DNA of 64,000 nt from Alphaproteobacteria bacterium (GTDB lineage: Bacteria; Pseudomonadota; Alphaproteobacteria; UBA8366; Aestuariispiraceae). The stretch covers positions 3,046,001 to 3,110,000 of the forward strand of contig JAWPMN010000001.1 in assembly GCA_033344895.1 (NCBI GenBank). The letters are read 5' to 3'. Below the pieces are notes generated by a model. It was not told the origin of the DNA and searched no databases. It saw nothing but the letters and a program-made list of their open reading frames with translations. The first letter of the stretch is position 1. Each line of letters begins with the position of its first letter. The position numbers and the translations under genes were made by a program. Positions 28,157-36,538 of the stretch are shown here, in pieces.

Positions 28157-28744
28157 ATGCCGGAAGGAACATTTGGTATGGCGAAGTCTGGAACCGTGGG
28201 TCAGCCGGGGGCGGCCTATACCTTCGTGAAGTCGGACGAGACGGTGCGGCGGCACACATTCGCGGTCATCGTCGATAACGAACCGGGCGTTCTGGCCCGA
28301 GTGATCGGGCTGTTCTCGGGCCGCGGCTACAACATCGAAAGCCTGACCGTGTCGACGGTGACGGAGGACGAAAGCGTCAGCCGGATCAACATCGTCACGA
28401 CCGGGACGGAGATGATCATCGAACAGATCAAGGCGCAGCTTGAACGCCTGGTCCCGGTTCACAATGTGCACGACCTGACGCTGGAAGGCGCCCATGTCGA
28501 GGTCGAACTGGCCCTGGTCAAGGTCCGCGCCAAGGACCATAACCGCAGGGAAAGCCTGCGCATCGCGGACGTCTTTCAGGCCAAGGTCGCGGATACGACG
28601 CTGGAAAGCTTCGTCTTCCAGATCGAGGGCACGACCGACAAGGTCGACAGCTTCATCGAACTGATGCGCGCCCTGGGCGACACTGAAATCGCCCGCTCCG
28701 GCGTCATCGCCATCGCCCGCGGCGCGGGGATTGTCGAGGTCTGA
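28157..28744 (+). CDS. ilvH: Acetolactate synthase small (regulatory) subunit
   Basis: A 195-aa protein with an N-terminal ACT domain that starts around residue 30 (RRHTFAVIVDNEPGVLARVI, then the second strand region GYNIESLTVS) and a C-terminal domain with ELALVKVRA and RSGVIAIARG. It binds branched-chain amino acids (usually valine) and gives feedback control to IlvB. The start ATG at 28157 is used; an alternative ATG at 28178 has a stronger Shine-Dalgarno (GGAAGGA at 8-nt spacing) and could be the real one, removing seven residues. It is coupled to ilvB and followed by a terminator. Confidence 0.94.
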   Translation: MPEGTFGMAKSGTVGQPGAAYTFVKSDETVRRHTFAVIVDNEPGVLARVIGLFSGRGYNIESLTVSTVTEDESVSRINIVTTGTEMIIEQIKAQLERLVPVHNVHDLTLEGAHVEVELALVKVRAKDHNRRESLRIADVFQAKVADTTLESFVFQIEGTTDKVDSFIELMRALGDTEIARSGVIAIARGAGIVEV

Positions 28745-28786
28745 TCCGGGCGACGAATCCTAGAAAACAAGTTTTCAGTGCTGAAG

Positions 28787-28822
28787 CGGCGAGACTCATG
28801 GGTCTCGTCGTTTTTCTTTGTT
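28787..28822 (+). terminator. Rho-independent terminator of ilvBH
   Basis: CGGCGAGAC (28787-28795) pairs with GTCTCGTCG (28802-28810), nine pairs with one G-U, 6-nt loop, followed by TTTTTCTTTGTTT. Strong intrinsic terminator 43 bp after the ilvH stop. Confidence 0.88.
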
Positions 28823-28954
28823 TGCGTGCTGTACAACGAAAGGGCGAATAAATACACGTTCTGGAATAAATCTTAAGGTATTAAATTTTAGAATATGATA
28901 CCCTGAGAAGCAAGGTGCGGGGGAGGCACCTGAAAGACGAAACAGGGGGGCAAG

Positions 28955-29884
28955 ATGAGACAGCAAGGATTCTTCAGGTCGGCACACATTCTGCGCGCGA
29001 CAATTCGGCCGATTGCGGCGGGTGCGTTAATGCTGCTCGCCGCCGCATGTGCCGGACCCACAAACGAGCAATTTGCAGCGGTTGCACAGTCCGGGATCAC
29101 GTTTACGACCCAGATTCCGTCGGTGTACCGGTATCAGATCGAACGTGAGATCAATGAGGAGTCGGCACTATTTGAACAGTCGCGTGCCGGTGTGGTCGGT
29201 TCGCCGTCGGCGCTGAGCGCCATGCGAGACTCGCTGGAAAAGCAGAATGCGATTTTCTTGAAGCGGCGACTGGTTCTGGCAGAACTCTCAGCCCAGTCAA
29301 AGGCGCTCAGAAAGTACTTTGTCGCGCTGAATGCTCTTGCCCTCGGTGCCGAAGGCGACGCCGCCGCCAAGGCAGCTGCCGATGCGGCACAGGGGGTTCA
29401 AGGTCTCGTCAATCGAGCTAAGGGGCTGGAAGTCGGCGGAAAGGAAATCCAGATCAACGGCATCGACATATCCCAGATCATATCCGGGGTTTCCTCTCTG
29501 GGGATCGATCAATTGCGCAACGCCAAGCTACGCGAGAATCTCGAGAAGTACGGGAACAACGTTCTCGCTCTCATCGCGGTTCAGCGCGAAGCCCTGAAGG
29601 AAATCAACAAGACCAATGTCGAGACCGCCCAGGAGGATGCGTTAGCGACCTCTGTCGCCGAATTTGGCGACGCGTCGAGCGCTCTACCCGCGAACTGGGG
29701 TGAGAACCGCATCAAGTCGCTTCTCTACGAGGCGCCGGCAAATCCGGTTTCCTCCGCCTTGGCGTCGGCAATCGCCCTTGAAGATGCGGTCCGGGCGCTG
29801 GCGCGCAACGACGCTACTTCTCTTGATCAACTGGAGAACGCGGTCGCGCTGACGTCGGCGATTTTCGAGGTACTGGACATCTGA
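28955..29884 (+). CDS. Uncharacterised helical lipoprotein
   Basis: A 309-aa protein with a signal peptide (residues 15-31, AAGALMLLAAACAGP) ending in a lipobox with Cys32, so it should be lipid-anchored in the envelope. The mature part is rich in Ala, Glu, Leu, Ser and looks almost wholly alpha-helical with Ala/Gly-rich stretches around residues 125-160. I recognise no domain. It lies after the ilvBH terminator in a lower-GC islet and is followed after 50 bp by another unknown helical gene on the same strand, the two flanked by terminators, so they form a self-contained pair. Function unknown. Confidence 0.6.
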   Translation: MRQQGFFRSAHILRATIRPIAAGALMLLAAACAGPTNEQFAAVAQSGITFTTQIPSVYRYQIEREINEESALFEQSRAGVVGSPSALSAMRDSLEKQNAIFLKRRLVLAELSAQSKALRKYFVALNALALGAEGDAAAKAAADAAQGVQGLVNRAKGLEVGGKEIQINGIDISQIISGVSSLGIDQLRNAKLRENLEKYGNNVLALIAVQREALKEINKTNVETAQEDALATSVAEFGDASSALPANWGENRIKSLLYEAPANPVSSALASAIALEDAVRALARNDATSLDQLENAVALTSAIFEVLDI

Positions 29885-29934
29885 CGGGAAAAGGCGGGTC
29901 GAGACCCGCCCAACCGTATTGAGGGGGAGCAGAC

Positions 29935-30300
29935 ATGCCAAATGGAGTGAACGCAAACATTATTTCCGAAGCCGAGGCCGCTGCACAGAACGGCCGGCTC
30001 GACGCGGCGCTGACAATTCTGATCAAGGCCAGGGCATGGCTGAAGCAGGATCAAAACATCAGCAGTTTGCCGGCGGACGAACAACCGAAGGCACTGGTTC
30101 TGCGTATGCAGATTGGTAACGCTATTCTGGAGCTCAAGAACCGCCAGATCGAAGAGCTGATCGGCGAAAGTAAGGATGACCTGGACCGTATCGAGGATGC
30201 GACCAAGGAGGTACAGGAGACAATCGGTGACATTCAGCAGGCCGCCCGATTTCTGGAGGCTCTGACCAAAATTGTTGGACTTGTAACCAAGCTGTTCTGA
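29935..30300 (+). CDS. Uncharacterised small helical protein
   Basis: A 121-aa soluble protein, MPNGVNANIISEAEAAAQN at the start. It appears to be two amphipathic helical segments joined by a short loop, with a coiled-coil-like charged region (residues ~75-105, EELIGESKDDLDRIEDATKE) and a C-terminal hydrophobic-amphipathic end (EALTKIVGLVTKLF). There is no signal peptide. I do not recognise the family. It lies 50 bp downstream of the helical lipoprotein gene, with GAGGGGGAG ahead of the ATG, and the pair ends at the bidirectional terminator at 30334-30372. A partner role for the lipoprotein is inference. Confidence 0.55.
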   Translation: MPNGVNANIISEAEAAAQNGRLDAALTILIKARAWLKQDQNISSLPADEQPKALVLRMQIGNAILELKNRQIEELIGESKDDLDRIEDATKEVQETIGDIQQAARFLEALTKIVGLVTKLF

Positions 30301-30333
30301 ACGGGGCACCAAAGATGCCCGGGCATTCCGAAA

Positions 30334-30372
30334 AAAGACGCGGAAGCAGGTTGCTTCCGCGTCTTTATCTTT
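30334..30372. terminator. Bidirectional rho-independent terminator
   Basis: A 14-bp perfect inverted repeat (AAAGACGCGGAAGC at 30334-30347 with GCTTCCGCGTCTTT at 30353-30366), loop AGGTT. A-rich bases precede it and T-rich bases follow, so it can stop transcripts from the helical pair (plus) and from asd (minus). One of the strongest hairpins of the window. Confidence 0.9.
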
Positions 30373-30390
30373 TCAGTGCCTTTGGGTCGA

Positions 30391-31407
30391 TCAGATCAGG
30401 CCGTCGGCGATCATGCGTTCGGCGATCTGGACCGTGTTGAGCGCGGCGCCCTTGCGCAGATTGTCGGAAACAACCCACATCGAGATGCCGTTGTCGATGG
30501 TCGAATCCTCGCGGATGCGCGAGATGTAGACGGCGTCTTCACCGGCGCATTCTTCCGGCGTGACGTAACCTTCATCCGCGCGGTGATCGACCACGACGCA
30601 GCCCTCGGCATTGCGCAGAAGTTCGCGCACTTCGTCGGCGCTGGCTTCCTTTTCCAGTTCCAGGTTCACGGCTTCGGCATGGCCGATGAAGACCGGAACA
30701 CGCACGCAGGTGGCGTGAACCTTGATCTTGGGGTCGAGGATCTTCTTGGTTTCCACGACCATCTTCCACTCTTCCTTGGTGGCGCCGTCATCCATGAAGA
30801 CGTCGATATGCGGAATGACGTTGAAGGCGATCTGCTTGGTGAACTTGTGACGTTCCATCGGATCGTTCACGTAGACCGCGCGGGTCTGGTTGAACAATTC
30901 GTCCATGCCGGCCTTTCCGGAACCGGAAACCGACTGGTAGGTCGACACGACGCAGCGCTTGATCCCGAAAGCCTCATGCACCGGCTTCATCGCCACGACC
31001 ATCTGGATGGTCGAGCAGTTCGGGTTGGCAATGATGTTCTTCTTGCCGAAATCCTTCAGCGCATGCGGGTTCACTTCCGGCACGACCAGCGGCACGTCGG
31101 GATCCATACGGAAGTGCGAGGTGTTGTCGATGACGACGGCGCCGGCCGCAGCGGCTTTCGGTGAGTATTCCGCGCTGACCGATGCGCCGGGGGAGGAGAA
31201 CACGATATCCGTGCCCTTGAAGTCGAAATGTTTCAGCGCCTGGGCCTTCAGCACCCGGTCTTCGCCATAGGACACTTCCTTGCCGATCGATGCTTCGGAT
31301 GCCAGCGGCACGATCTCGTCCGCCGGGAAGTCCCGTTCAGCCAGAATCTTCATCATCTCCTGGCCGACATTGCCGGTGGCACCGACGACCGCAATCTTGT
31401 AACCCAT
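30391..31407 (-). CDS. asd: Aspartate-semialdehyde dehydrogenase
   Basis: The 338-aa enzyme reduces aspartyl phosphate to the semialdehyde in the pathway to Lys, Met and Thr (and to DAP for the wall). GATGNVGQEM is the NADP-binding loop and ANPNCSTIQ carries the catalytic Cys131. The family's other segments SSPGASVSAEYS and VYISRIREDST are present. Gene is standalone on the minus strand, ending at the bidirectional terminator. ThrB at 48030 uses a product of the same pathway. Length is normal. Confidence 0.96.
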   Translation of the reverse strand: MGYKIAVVGATGNVGQEMMKILAERDFPADEIVPLASEASIGKEVSYGEDRVLKAQALKHFDFKGTDIVFSSPGASVSAEYSPKAAAAGAVVIDNTSHFRMDPDVPLVVPEVNPHALKDFGKKNIIANPNCSTIQMVVAMKPVHEAFGIKRCVVSTYQSVSGSGKAGMDELFNQTRAVYVNDPMERHKFTKQIAFNVIPHIDVFMDDGATKEEWKMVVETKKILDPKIKVHATCVRVPVFIGHAEAVNLELEKEASADEVRELLRNAEGCVVVDHRADEGYVTPEECAGEDAVYISRIREDSTIDNGISMWVVSDNLRKGAALNTVQIAERMIADGLI

Positions 31408-31736
31408 CTGTGTTATTCCTTTCTTTTTCTATGCGTCCCGCGGGCGGCGGTCCTCATTCTCAAAGTGGCTCTGGTTCAGAGTCGTCCTGGCCCGCATACG
31501 CTTCGGGCCGGGGTGACCCCGGCCCGATGAAGCGATCTCGCTATAGTCGGTTGCGCGGGGTCCGCCTAGACACCGGTCGTGGTTTTCGTGGTGGTTTTGG
31601 TCGTCATCATGTCGACCGTGGCGAACTTACGCATTCCGACTACGTCCTTAAGACTTGCTCCACCGATTGGAAGCGGCGCAACCTTAGTCCTGCATATATT
31701 GCACCGCAAGAGATAATTCCAGTATGGTGTGGGGGC
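31408..31736. other. 329-bp gap between asd and the MBL gene with GC-rich cruciform
   Basis: Contains the promoter region of asd (minus) and of the MBL-fold gene (plus). At 31503-31527 there is an 11-bp stem (inner arms CGGGCCGGGG and CCCCGGCCCG, loop TGA), enclosed by a further imperfect stem CGCTT / AAGCG at 31499-31503 and 31530-31534. No T-run follows on either strand, so it looks more like a REP-type palindrome than an intrinsic terminator. A very short minus-strand ORF is noted separately. Confidence 0.45.
31566..31634 (-). CDS. Possible 22-aa leader-like ORF rich in Thr/Lys
   Basis: Encodes MRKFATVDMMTTKTTTKTTT plus GV, with AAGGA ten bases before the ATG, upstream of asd in the same orientation. 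The run of alternating Thr and Lys codons is curious because asd lies in the Lys/Thr pathway; a regulatory leader peptide is an attractive but untested idea. Distance to asd is ~160 bp, with the GC-rich cruciform between. It may simply be chance. Confidence 0.25.
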   Translation of the reverse strand: MRKFATVDMMTTKTTTKTTTGV

Positions 31737-32597
31737 ATGACGGTACACATCGACGCAGCTTTCGACGACGCGACCAAGACAGTCAGTTACATCGTTTCCG
31801 ACCCCTCTTCCGGTCGGGCCGCCATCGTCGACAGTGTGCTGGACTACGACCCGGCTTCGGGAAGAACCGGGACGGAAGGGGCCGACGCCCTGATCGCCAA
31901 GGTCGAAGCCGCGGGGCTGACGGTCGACTACATCCTGGAGACCCATATCCATGCGGACCATCTGTCCGCGGCGCTCTATCTGAAGGAGCGGCTGGGAGCG
32001 CCGATCTGTGTCGGCGACCGTGTGGGCGTCGTTCAGGAAACCTTCCGCGATGTCTATAATCTGGGCCGGGGCTTTCCCTGCGACGGATCCCAGTTCGACC
32101 GGCTGCTGGCCGACGGTGAACGCCTGGCGCTGGGAACACTGGAATTCGAGGTGATGCATGTCCCGGGGCACACGCCGGCCTGCGTCGCCTATCGCATCGA
32201 AGATGCGCTGCTGACCGGGGATACATTGTTCATGCCCGATTTCGGGTCGGCGCGATGCGATTTTCCAGGTGGCGATGCCCGCGAACTCTATCGTTCCGTC
32301 TCGCGCATTCTGTCGCTGCCGCCTGAAACGCGCCTGTTTCTGTGCCACGATTATGCACCGGGCGGCCGCGACTATGTCTGGGAAACGACGGTCGGCGAGC
32401 AGCGCGAAAAGAACATCCACATGCGGGACGGGACGACGGAAGACCAGTTCGTTGCCTTCCGGGAGGCGCGGGACCGCACCCTGACCATGCCGGTCCTGAT
32501 CCTGCCTTCCGTCCAGGTCAACATCCGCGCCGGGCGGATGCCGGAACCCGATGACAACGGCACTTCTTACCTAAAGATTCCCCTGAACCGCTTCTGA
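31737..32597 (+). CDS. MBL-fold hydrolase of the persulfide-dioxygenase-like (Blh/ETHE1) group
   Basis: The 286-aa protein has the metallo-beta-lactamase metal motif THIHADHLS (His70, His72, Asp74, His75), VMHVPGHTPACV and ALLTGDTLFMPDFG downstream, and LCHDYAPGGRDY. This wording is that of the Blh/ETHE1 persulfide dioxygenases rather than glyoxalase II. No rhodanese domain is fused. The ATG at 31737 is preceded by GGGGG. It is convergent with the ChrR-like cupin gene, overlapping it by 27 bp at the 3' ends. Substrate is not certain. Confidence 0.8.
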   Translation: MTVHIDAAFDDATKTVSYIVSDPSSGRAAIVDSVLDYDPASGRTGTEGADALIAKVEAAGLTVDYILETHIHADHLSAALYLKERLGAPICVGDRVGVVQETFRDVYNLGRGFPCDGSQFDRLLADGERLALGTLEFEVMHVPGHTPACVAYRIEDALLTGDTLFMPDFGSARCDFPGGDARELYRSVSRILSLPPETRLFLCHDYAPGGRDYVWETTVGEQREKNIHMRDGTTEDQFVAFREARDRTLTMPVLILPSVQVNIRAGRMPEPDDNGTSYLKIPLNRF

Positions 32598-33254
32598 TGG
32601 CGGCAGATGTCCGGTCTTCATCCAGAACCGGGCACCGTCACGTCCACCGTTGACAGAGAGCTTTCCGCCGGCTGGAAGGCGGATCCAGCTGTGCACGGGC
32701 AGGGTTTCGCCGTCGTGGAGAAGCGTCCCTTGCAGGATCAAAAGCTCGGCACCGCCGGGCAGGTCTTGTTGCAACTCTTCGGCAGGGCCGAGTTGTTCGA
32801 CCGTCACCGTTTCCGTTCTGAAGTCGTGCAGGGGCAGGCTATGACGCCCCATCGCGCGAACGGGCGCACCGGCCATGCTGTCGTCGACGTCGATGGTGAC
32901 CGGTGTCAGGTCCTCAGGGTGGAATTGCCGCAATTTCACGAAGATCGTGCAGCCGTTCGGCACGTCGGGACGGTGTGCACTGCCCGGCGGATTTCGAACA
33001 TAAGTCCCTGTCGGGTAGCACCCATGCTCATCGGCAAAGACGCCGTCCAGCACGAGAAACTCTTCGCCCAGATCATGACGATGAGGTTTGAAATCGCTGC
33101 CCGGACGATACCGCACTATCGAGGTCGCCCTGGCCACCTCGTCGCCGATCCGGTCCAGCATCTGGCGATCGACACCGGCTTGCGGAGAGTGGATCCACTC
33201 CCGATCCGTCGGGCGCAGCACAACCGTTCGATTGAAATCGGCATTCACTTTCAT
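32571..33254 (-). CDS. ChrR-like cupin protein
   Basis: A 227-aa protein starting MKVNADFNRTVVL. The first cupin (residues ~25-110) has the metal-type motif KPHRHDLGEEFLVLDG and YVRNPPGSAHRP, matching cupins of the ChrR anti-sigma C-terminal family; a second, degenerate cupin half follows. No zinc-binding anti-sigma N-terminal domain is present, so it is probably a stand-alone metal-binding enzyme or sensor. It is divergent from the TetR regulator across a gap with two operator-like repeats, so it is a likely target. The longer frame up to 33554 was rejected because it crosses that regulatory gap. Confidence 0.78.
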   Translation of the reverse strand: MKVNADFNRTVVLRPTDREWIHSPQAGVDRQMLDRIGDEVARATSIVRYRPGSDFKPHRHDLGEEFLVLDGVFADEHGCYPTGTYVRNPPGSAHRPDVPNGCTIFVKLRQFHPEDLTPVTIDVDDSMAGAPVRAMGRHSLPLHDFRTETVTVEQLGPAEELQQDLPGGAELLILQGTLLHDGETLPVHSWIRLPAGGKLSVNGGRDGARFWMKTGHLPPSEAVQGNL

Positions 33255-33329
33255 CGGCGATCTCCCATCTGTTGGTCGGCTGTGACGGGTGAAGTCAGAC
33301 CCGATTCCATAGTCTTTCACGGATATTAC

Positions 33330-33351
33330 AAACCTATCCATAGATAGGTTT
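33330..33351. promoter_or_regulatory. Perfect palindromic operator, copy 1 (TetR-type)
   Basis: AAACCTATC and GATAGGTTT are exact inverted repeats separated by CATA. It sits mid-gap between the divergent cupin and TetR genes, in AT-rich sequence, and is a textbook TetR-family operator candidate. Core CCTATCCATAGATAGG recurs with 13 of 16 matches at 33391-33406. Confidence 0.75.
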
Positions 33352-33390
33352 TTGCGTCGCTTGAACAAGGCAGACTGCAGCGCTAATTTA

Positions 33391-33406
33391 CCGATTGATA
33401 GATAGG
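33391..33406. promoter_or_regulatory. Operator-like repeat, copy 2
   Basis: CCGATTGATAGATAGG matches the core of copy 1 at 13 of 16 positions, starting 58 bp downstream of it. It lies just ahead of the TetR start at 33420, covering its probable ribosome-binding region, which suggests autorepression. Confidence 0.6.
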
Positions 33407-33419
33407 AAATGACGGTCCG

Positions 33420-33959
33420 ATGAAGCGCGGCGAAGCACGGGAACGCATTCTGGATGCTGGCGAGTCTCTGGTTCGGCAGCACGGACTTAACGGTGTCAGT
33501 TTCAGGGACCTCGCCGATCAGGTCGGTGTGAAGAGTGCGAGTGTTCACTATCATTTTCCGACCAAGGATGACTTTCTGCTGGTCCTGTCCCAGCGGTATT
33601 GCCGCAGATTTCTGAGCGCTGCCGAGGAAGCCTTGTCGACCGGGGCGTCGGTTCCGGACAAGGTGCGCGGATATTCGAACCTCTTCCTGACCGCCTTTGC
33701 CCAGGACGGCCGCATGTGTCTGTGCGGCATCCTGGCGGCCGAGGCGGCGGACTTGGCGGACCCGGTTCGAAAGGAAATCGCGACCTTCTTCGATGCCAAT
33801 ATAGGGCTGTTGAAAGGGGTCTTGGGCGACGCGTCAGAGGCGCGGTTCGTGTTGACGTCTCTGGAAGGGGCCATGCTGATGGCCCGGGTGGAGAAATCGC
33901 CGCAGCACCTGGAAAGCACGGCCCGGGACCTTGTCGACCGTTACCGGAGGAAGGGGTGA
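33420..33959 (+). CDS. TetR/AcrR-family transcriptional regulator
   Basis: The 179-aa protein has an N-terminal HTH (residues ~8-55; [19 protein letters not shown] and then [19 protein letters not shown], a typical TetR recognition helix region) and a helical ligand-binding C-terminus with two cysteines in [10 protein letters not shown]. Ligand unknown; the C-x-C pair might sense thiols, metals or oxidants. It is divergent from the ChrR-like cupin and shares a 4-bp overlap (GTGA) with the acetyltransferase gene that follows. The two operator copies upstream point to autoregulation. Confidence 0.88.
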   Translation: MKRGEARERILDAGESLVRQHGLNGVSFRDLADQVGVKSASVHYHFPTKDDFLLVLSQRYCRRFLSAAEEALSTGASVPDKVRGYSNLFLTAFAQDGRMCLCGILAAEAADLADPVRKEIATFFDANIGLLKGVLGDASEARFVLTSLEGAMLMARVEKSPQHLESTARDLVDRYRRKG

Positions 33960-34618
33960 GCGCGCCGGATCCGGATCGCCGGTATCCGATGCCGGGCGTG
34001 CCGCGCCTCGGGTTTCTGAAGAACTTTATCGACAATCCCCGAATTCTTGTCGGGGACTATACCTATTACGACGATCCGGCCGGCCCGGGACGGTTTGAAG
34101 ATCGGGTGCTCTATCATTTCGATTTCGAAGAAGACCGGCTGATCATCGGCAAGTTCTGCCAGATCGCGGCTGAACCGACATTTCTGATGAACGGCGCCAA
34201 CCATCGCACCAATGGCATTTCGGCCTTTCCCTTCGTGATCTTCGGCGCGGATTGGACCGGCCGCTTCGACGGCGAAACCGATTTTCCGAGCCGGGGCGAT
34301 CTGGTCATCGGTAACGACGTCTGGATTGGGTACGGCGCGACCTTCCTGCCCGGTGTGACGGTGGGGCACGGCGCCATCGTGGCGGCCCGTGCGGTCGTGG
34401 CCACCGATGTCCCGCCCTACACCATCGTCGCCGGCAATCCGGCGAAACCCGTCCGACAGCGCTTTTCCGATGGTGATGTGGAAACGCTGTTGCGGCTGGC
34501 ATGGTGGGACTGGCCGGTCGACCGGATCACAGAGGCGATCCCCTTGATCTGTGCCGGGGATGTCGCGGCGCTGGAAGCCTTCGCGTCACGGGCCGGCCTG
34601 GCGGGCAACGGTCCTTAG
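33956..34618 (+). CDS. CatB/Vat-type hexapeptide O-acetyltransferase
   Basis: A 220-aa left-handed beta-helix acyltransferase. [14 protein letters not shown] includes the catalytic His region of xenobiotic acetyltransferases, and repeated hexapeptides run through [20 protein letters not shown], then [20 protein letters not shown]. It resembles CatB/Vat enzymes that acetylate chloramphenicol or streptogramins, but in chromosomal contexts many act on sugars or unknown acceptors. The GTG at 33956 follows GGAGGAAGG and overlaps the TetR stop; an internal ATG at 33989 is a less likely start. Co-regulation by the TetR protein is inferred. Confidence 0.78.
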   Translation: MSAPDPDRRYPMPGVPRLGFLKNFIDNPRILVGDYTYYDDPAGPGRFEDRVLYHFDFEEDRLIIGKFCQIAAEPTFLMNGANHRTNGISAFPFVIFGADWTGRFDGETDFPSRGDLVIGNDVWIGYGATFLPGVTVGHGAIVAARAVVATDVPPYTIVAGNPAKPVRQRFSDGDVETLLRLAWWDWPVDRITEAIPLICAGDVAALEAFASRAGLAGNGP

Positions 34619-34621
34619 AGT

Positions 34622-35251
34622 TCAGCGCCGAGACAGTCGGGTGAGATGCCGGTCGTGGAGCCGCGGCAGCAGAAGCTGCGCCGCCACCGCGCCGATCAGG
34701 GCCAATGCCATGTCCTTCTGCGCATCCCAGATATCGCCCTGACTGCCCAGAAAGTCCGCCGCACCATCGGCCGCGATCTCGGCGGCAATCCATTCGATCA
34801 GTTCATAGGCCGCGCTTATGCCGAGGACGGACAGGGTAAGGATTGCGAACAGCCAGCCGCCGCGCTTCAGCGGGGTCAGGCGCAGCAGCAGTTCACGGGC
34901 GGCAATGGCGGGCACGAACCCCTGGGCAAAATGGCCCAGCCGGTCATAGTGGTTCCGGCTGAGGTCGAAGGCATCGCGCGCCCACTCGCCGACCGGGACC
35001 AGCGCGTAGGTGTAGTGGGCGCCGACCAGCAGGATGACGGCATGCAGCCAGATCAGGACATAGAGGACAGGCGTCAGCGGAAAGCGTCGCCAGGTGGCAG
35101 CAAGGATCGGTACCGCCAGAAGGACCGGGGCGGCTTCCATCCACCAGGTTGCCCGATCATACGGGCCAACCCAGGACCAGATCAGCACCGGTACAAGCGC
35201 CGCACACAGGGCTGCGGGCAGGAGCGGTGCCGATCTGCTGGGGGCCGACAT
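34622..35251 (-). CDS. DUF2238 membrane protein (YjdF-like)
   Basis: A 209-aa polytopic protein with five or six hydrophobic segments. The stretch NHYDRLGHFAQGFVPAIAAR and SAAYELIEWIAAEIA, then DFLGSQGDIWDAQKDMALAL, are the recognised DUF2238/YjdF pattern. Function unknown. The ATG at 35251 overlaps the leuB stop by one base (TGATG), so it is translationally coupled downstream of leuB. It is convergent with the acetyltransferase gene, three bases apart. Confidence 0.82.
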   Translation of the reverse strand: MSAPSRSAPLLPAALCAALVPVLIWSWVGPYDRATWWMEAAPVLLAVPILAATWRRFPLTPVLYVLIWLHAVILLVGAHYTYALVPVGEWARDAFDLSRNHYDRLGHFAQGFVPAIAARELLLRLTPLKRGGWLFAILTLSVLGISAAYELIEWIAAEIAADGAADFLGSQGDIWDAQKDMALALIGAVAAQLLLPRLHDRHLTRLSRR

Positions 35252-36363
35252 CAGGCTGCCAGCTTGTCCAGTTCCGCGACGACGGCATCGCCCATCTGGC
35301 CGGTCGACACGGCTTCGCAACCCGGTGTCATGATGTCCAGCGTGCGCTTGCCGGTGTTCAGGACTTCTTGAGCCGCCTTTTCGACCAGATCGGCATCCTC
35401 ACCCAGATCGAAGCTGTAGCGCAATGCCATGGCAAAGCTCAGCAGCATGGCCATCGGGTTGGCCTTGCCCTGGCCGGCAATGTCGGGGGCCGAACCGTGC
35501 ACCGGCTCATACAGTGCCTTGCGACGGCCGGTCGCGTCCACCGCACCCAGGGATGCGGACGGCAGCATGCCCAGCGAGCCGGTCAGCATTGCCGCGACAT
35601 CCGACAAGAGGTCGCCGAACAGGTTATCCGTCACGATAACGTCGAACTGCTTCGGATTGCGAACAAGCTGCATGGCGCAGTTGTCGGCCAGCACGTTGCT
35701 CAGTTCGATATCGTCGTAACCGCCTGATTTGTGAACCTCGGCGACGGTCTGGCGCCAGAAGACACCCGTCTTCATGACATTGGCCTTTTCCGACGACGCC
35801 ACCTTCTTGTTGCGCTTGCGGGCCAGGTCGAAAGCGACCTCGGCCACCCGCACGATCTCGTCACGGGTATAGGACTGCGTATCGATGCAGCGCTCCTGAC
35901 CTTCCCAGGTCTGCATGCCGCGCGGTTCGCCGAAGTAAACCCCGGCAGTCAGTTCACGCACGATCATGATGTCCAGGCCGCGTACGACTTCGGGCTTCAG
36001 GGTCGAGGCATCCAGCAGCGCATCGAAGGTGACGGCCGGACGCAGATTGGCGAACAGGTCCATCTCCTTGCGCAGGCGCAGAAGCCCGGCTTCCGGCCGC
36101 GCGTCCCAGCCTAGATTGTCGTATTGCGGGCCGCCGACAGCGCCGAACAGGACGGCATCGGCGTTTTGGGCCTTGTCCATGGCTTCGTCAGTCAGCGGGG
36201 TGCCGTGCGCGTCGTAGGCCGCGCCGCCGACCAGGTCTTCCGTGATGTCGAAGGTCACGGCGCGGCGCTTGTCCATCCAGTCGACGACCTTGCGAATCTC
36301 GGAGCAGACCTCGGGACCGATTCCGTCACCCGGCAGCATGAGAAGCGTTTTGTTGGAAGCCAT
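35251..36363 (-). CDS. leuB: 3-isopropylmalate dehydrogenase
   Basis: The 370-aa NAD-dependent enzyme oxidises 3-isopropylmalate in leucine synthesis. [13 protein letters not shown] opens the protein; [20 protein letters not shown], the substrate-binding Arg region, and [20 protein letters not shown], the metal-binding Asp segment, are all canonical. The 175-bp upstream gap to the divergent GFA gene must hold its promoter. leuC and leuD are not in the window. A DUF2238 gene follows coupled by 1-bp overlap. Confidence 0.96.
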   Translation of the reverse strand: MASNKTLLMLPGDGIGPEVCSEIRKVVDWMDKRRAVTFDITEDLVGGAAYDAHGTPLTDEAMDKAQNADAVLFGAVGGPQYDNLGWDARPEAGLLRLRKEMDLFANLRPAVTFDALLDASTLKPEVVRGLDIMIVRELTAGVYFGEPRGMQTWEGQERCIDTQSYTRDEIVRVAEVAFDLARKRNKKVASSEKANVMKTGVFWRQTVAEVHKSGGYDDIELSNVLADNCAMQLVRNPKQFDVIVTDNLFGDLLSDVAAMLTGSLGMLPSASLGAVDATGRRKALYEPVHGSAPDIAGQGKANPMAMLLSFAMALRYSFDLGEDADLVEKAAQEVLNTGKRTLDIMTPGCEAVSTGQMGDAVVAELDKLAA

Positions 36364-36538
36364 GTCGGCACTCTCCCTGAAATATTCGGAAATTGTTCCG
36401 GCGCGGTTTTACCGTCCTGGAAAGCCAGAGAAAAGTGACTTGTCGGCGACGCCGGGTCGCAAGACTTGCGAAATGAGCATTGTCCGCGGCACCCGCACCC
36501 GGGCACACTAGGCGAACCAAGCAATCGGACTGGAAATC

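Noticed and set aside
26597-28540. Long minus-strand frame opposite ilvB and ilvH
   Set aside because: Antisense to well-supported genes, His/Arg/Asp-rich translation with no motifs.
28871-28899. Promoter-like TATGAT before the lipoprotein gene
   Set aside because: The -10-like TATGAT at 28894 has no matching -35 at proper spacing (TCTTAA matches only 2 of 6), so a named promoter is not supported, though the AT-rich region probably contains one.
30304-30320. Short hairpin GGGCA/TGCCC just after the helical protein gene
   Set aside because: Only five pairs with no T-run; the strong terminator at 30334 follows directly.
33256-33554. Extension of the ChrR-like cupin gene upstream across the TetR operator gap
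   Set aside because: It would run through two operator repeats and the start of the divergent TetR gene; MKVNADFNRTVV at 33254 is the natural start.
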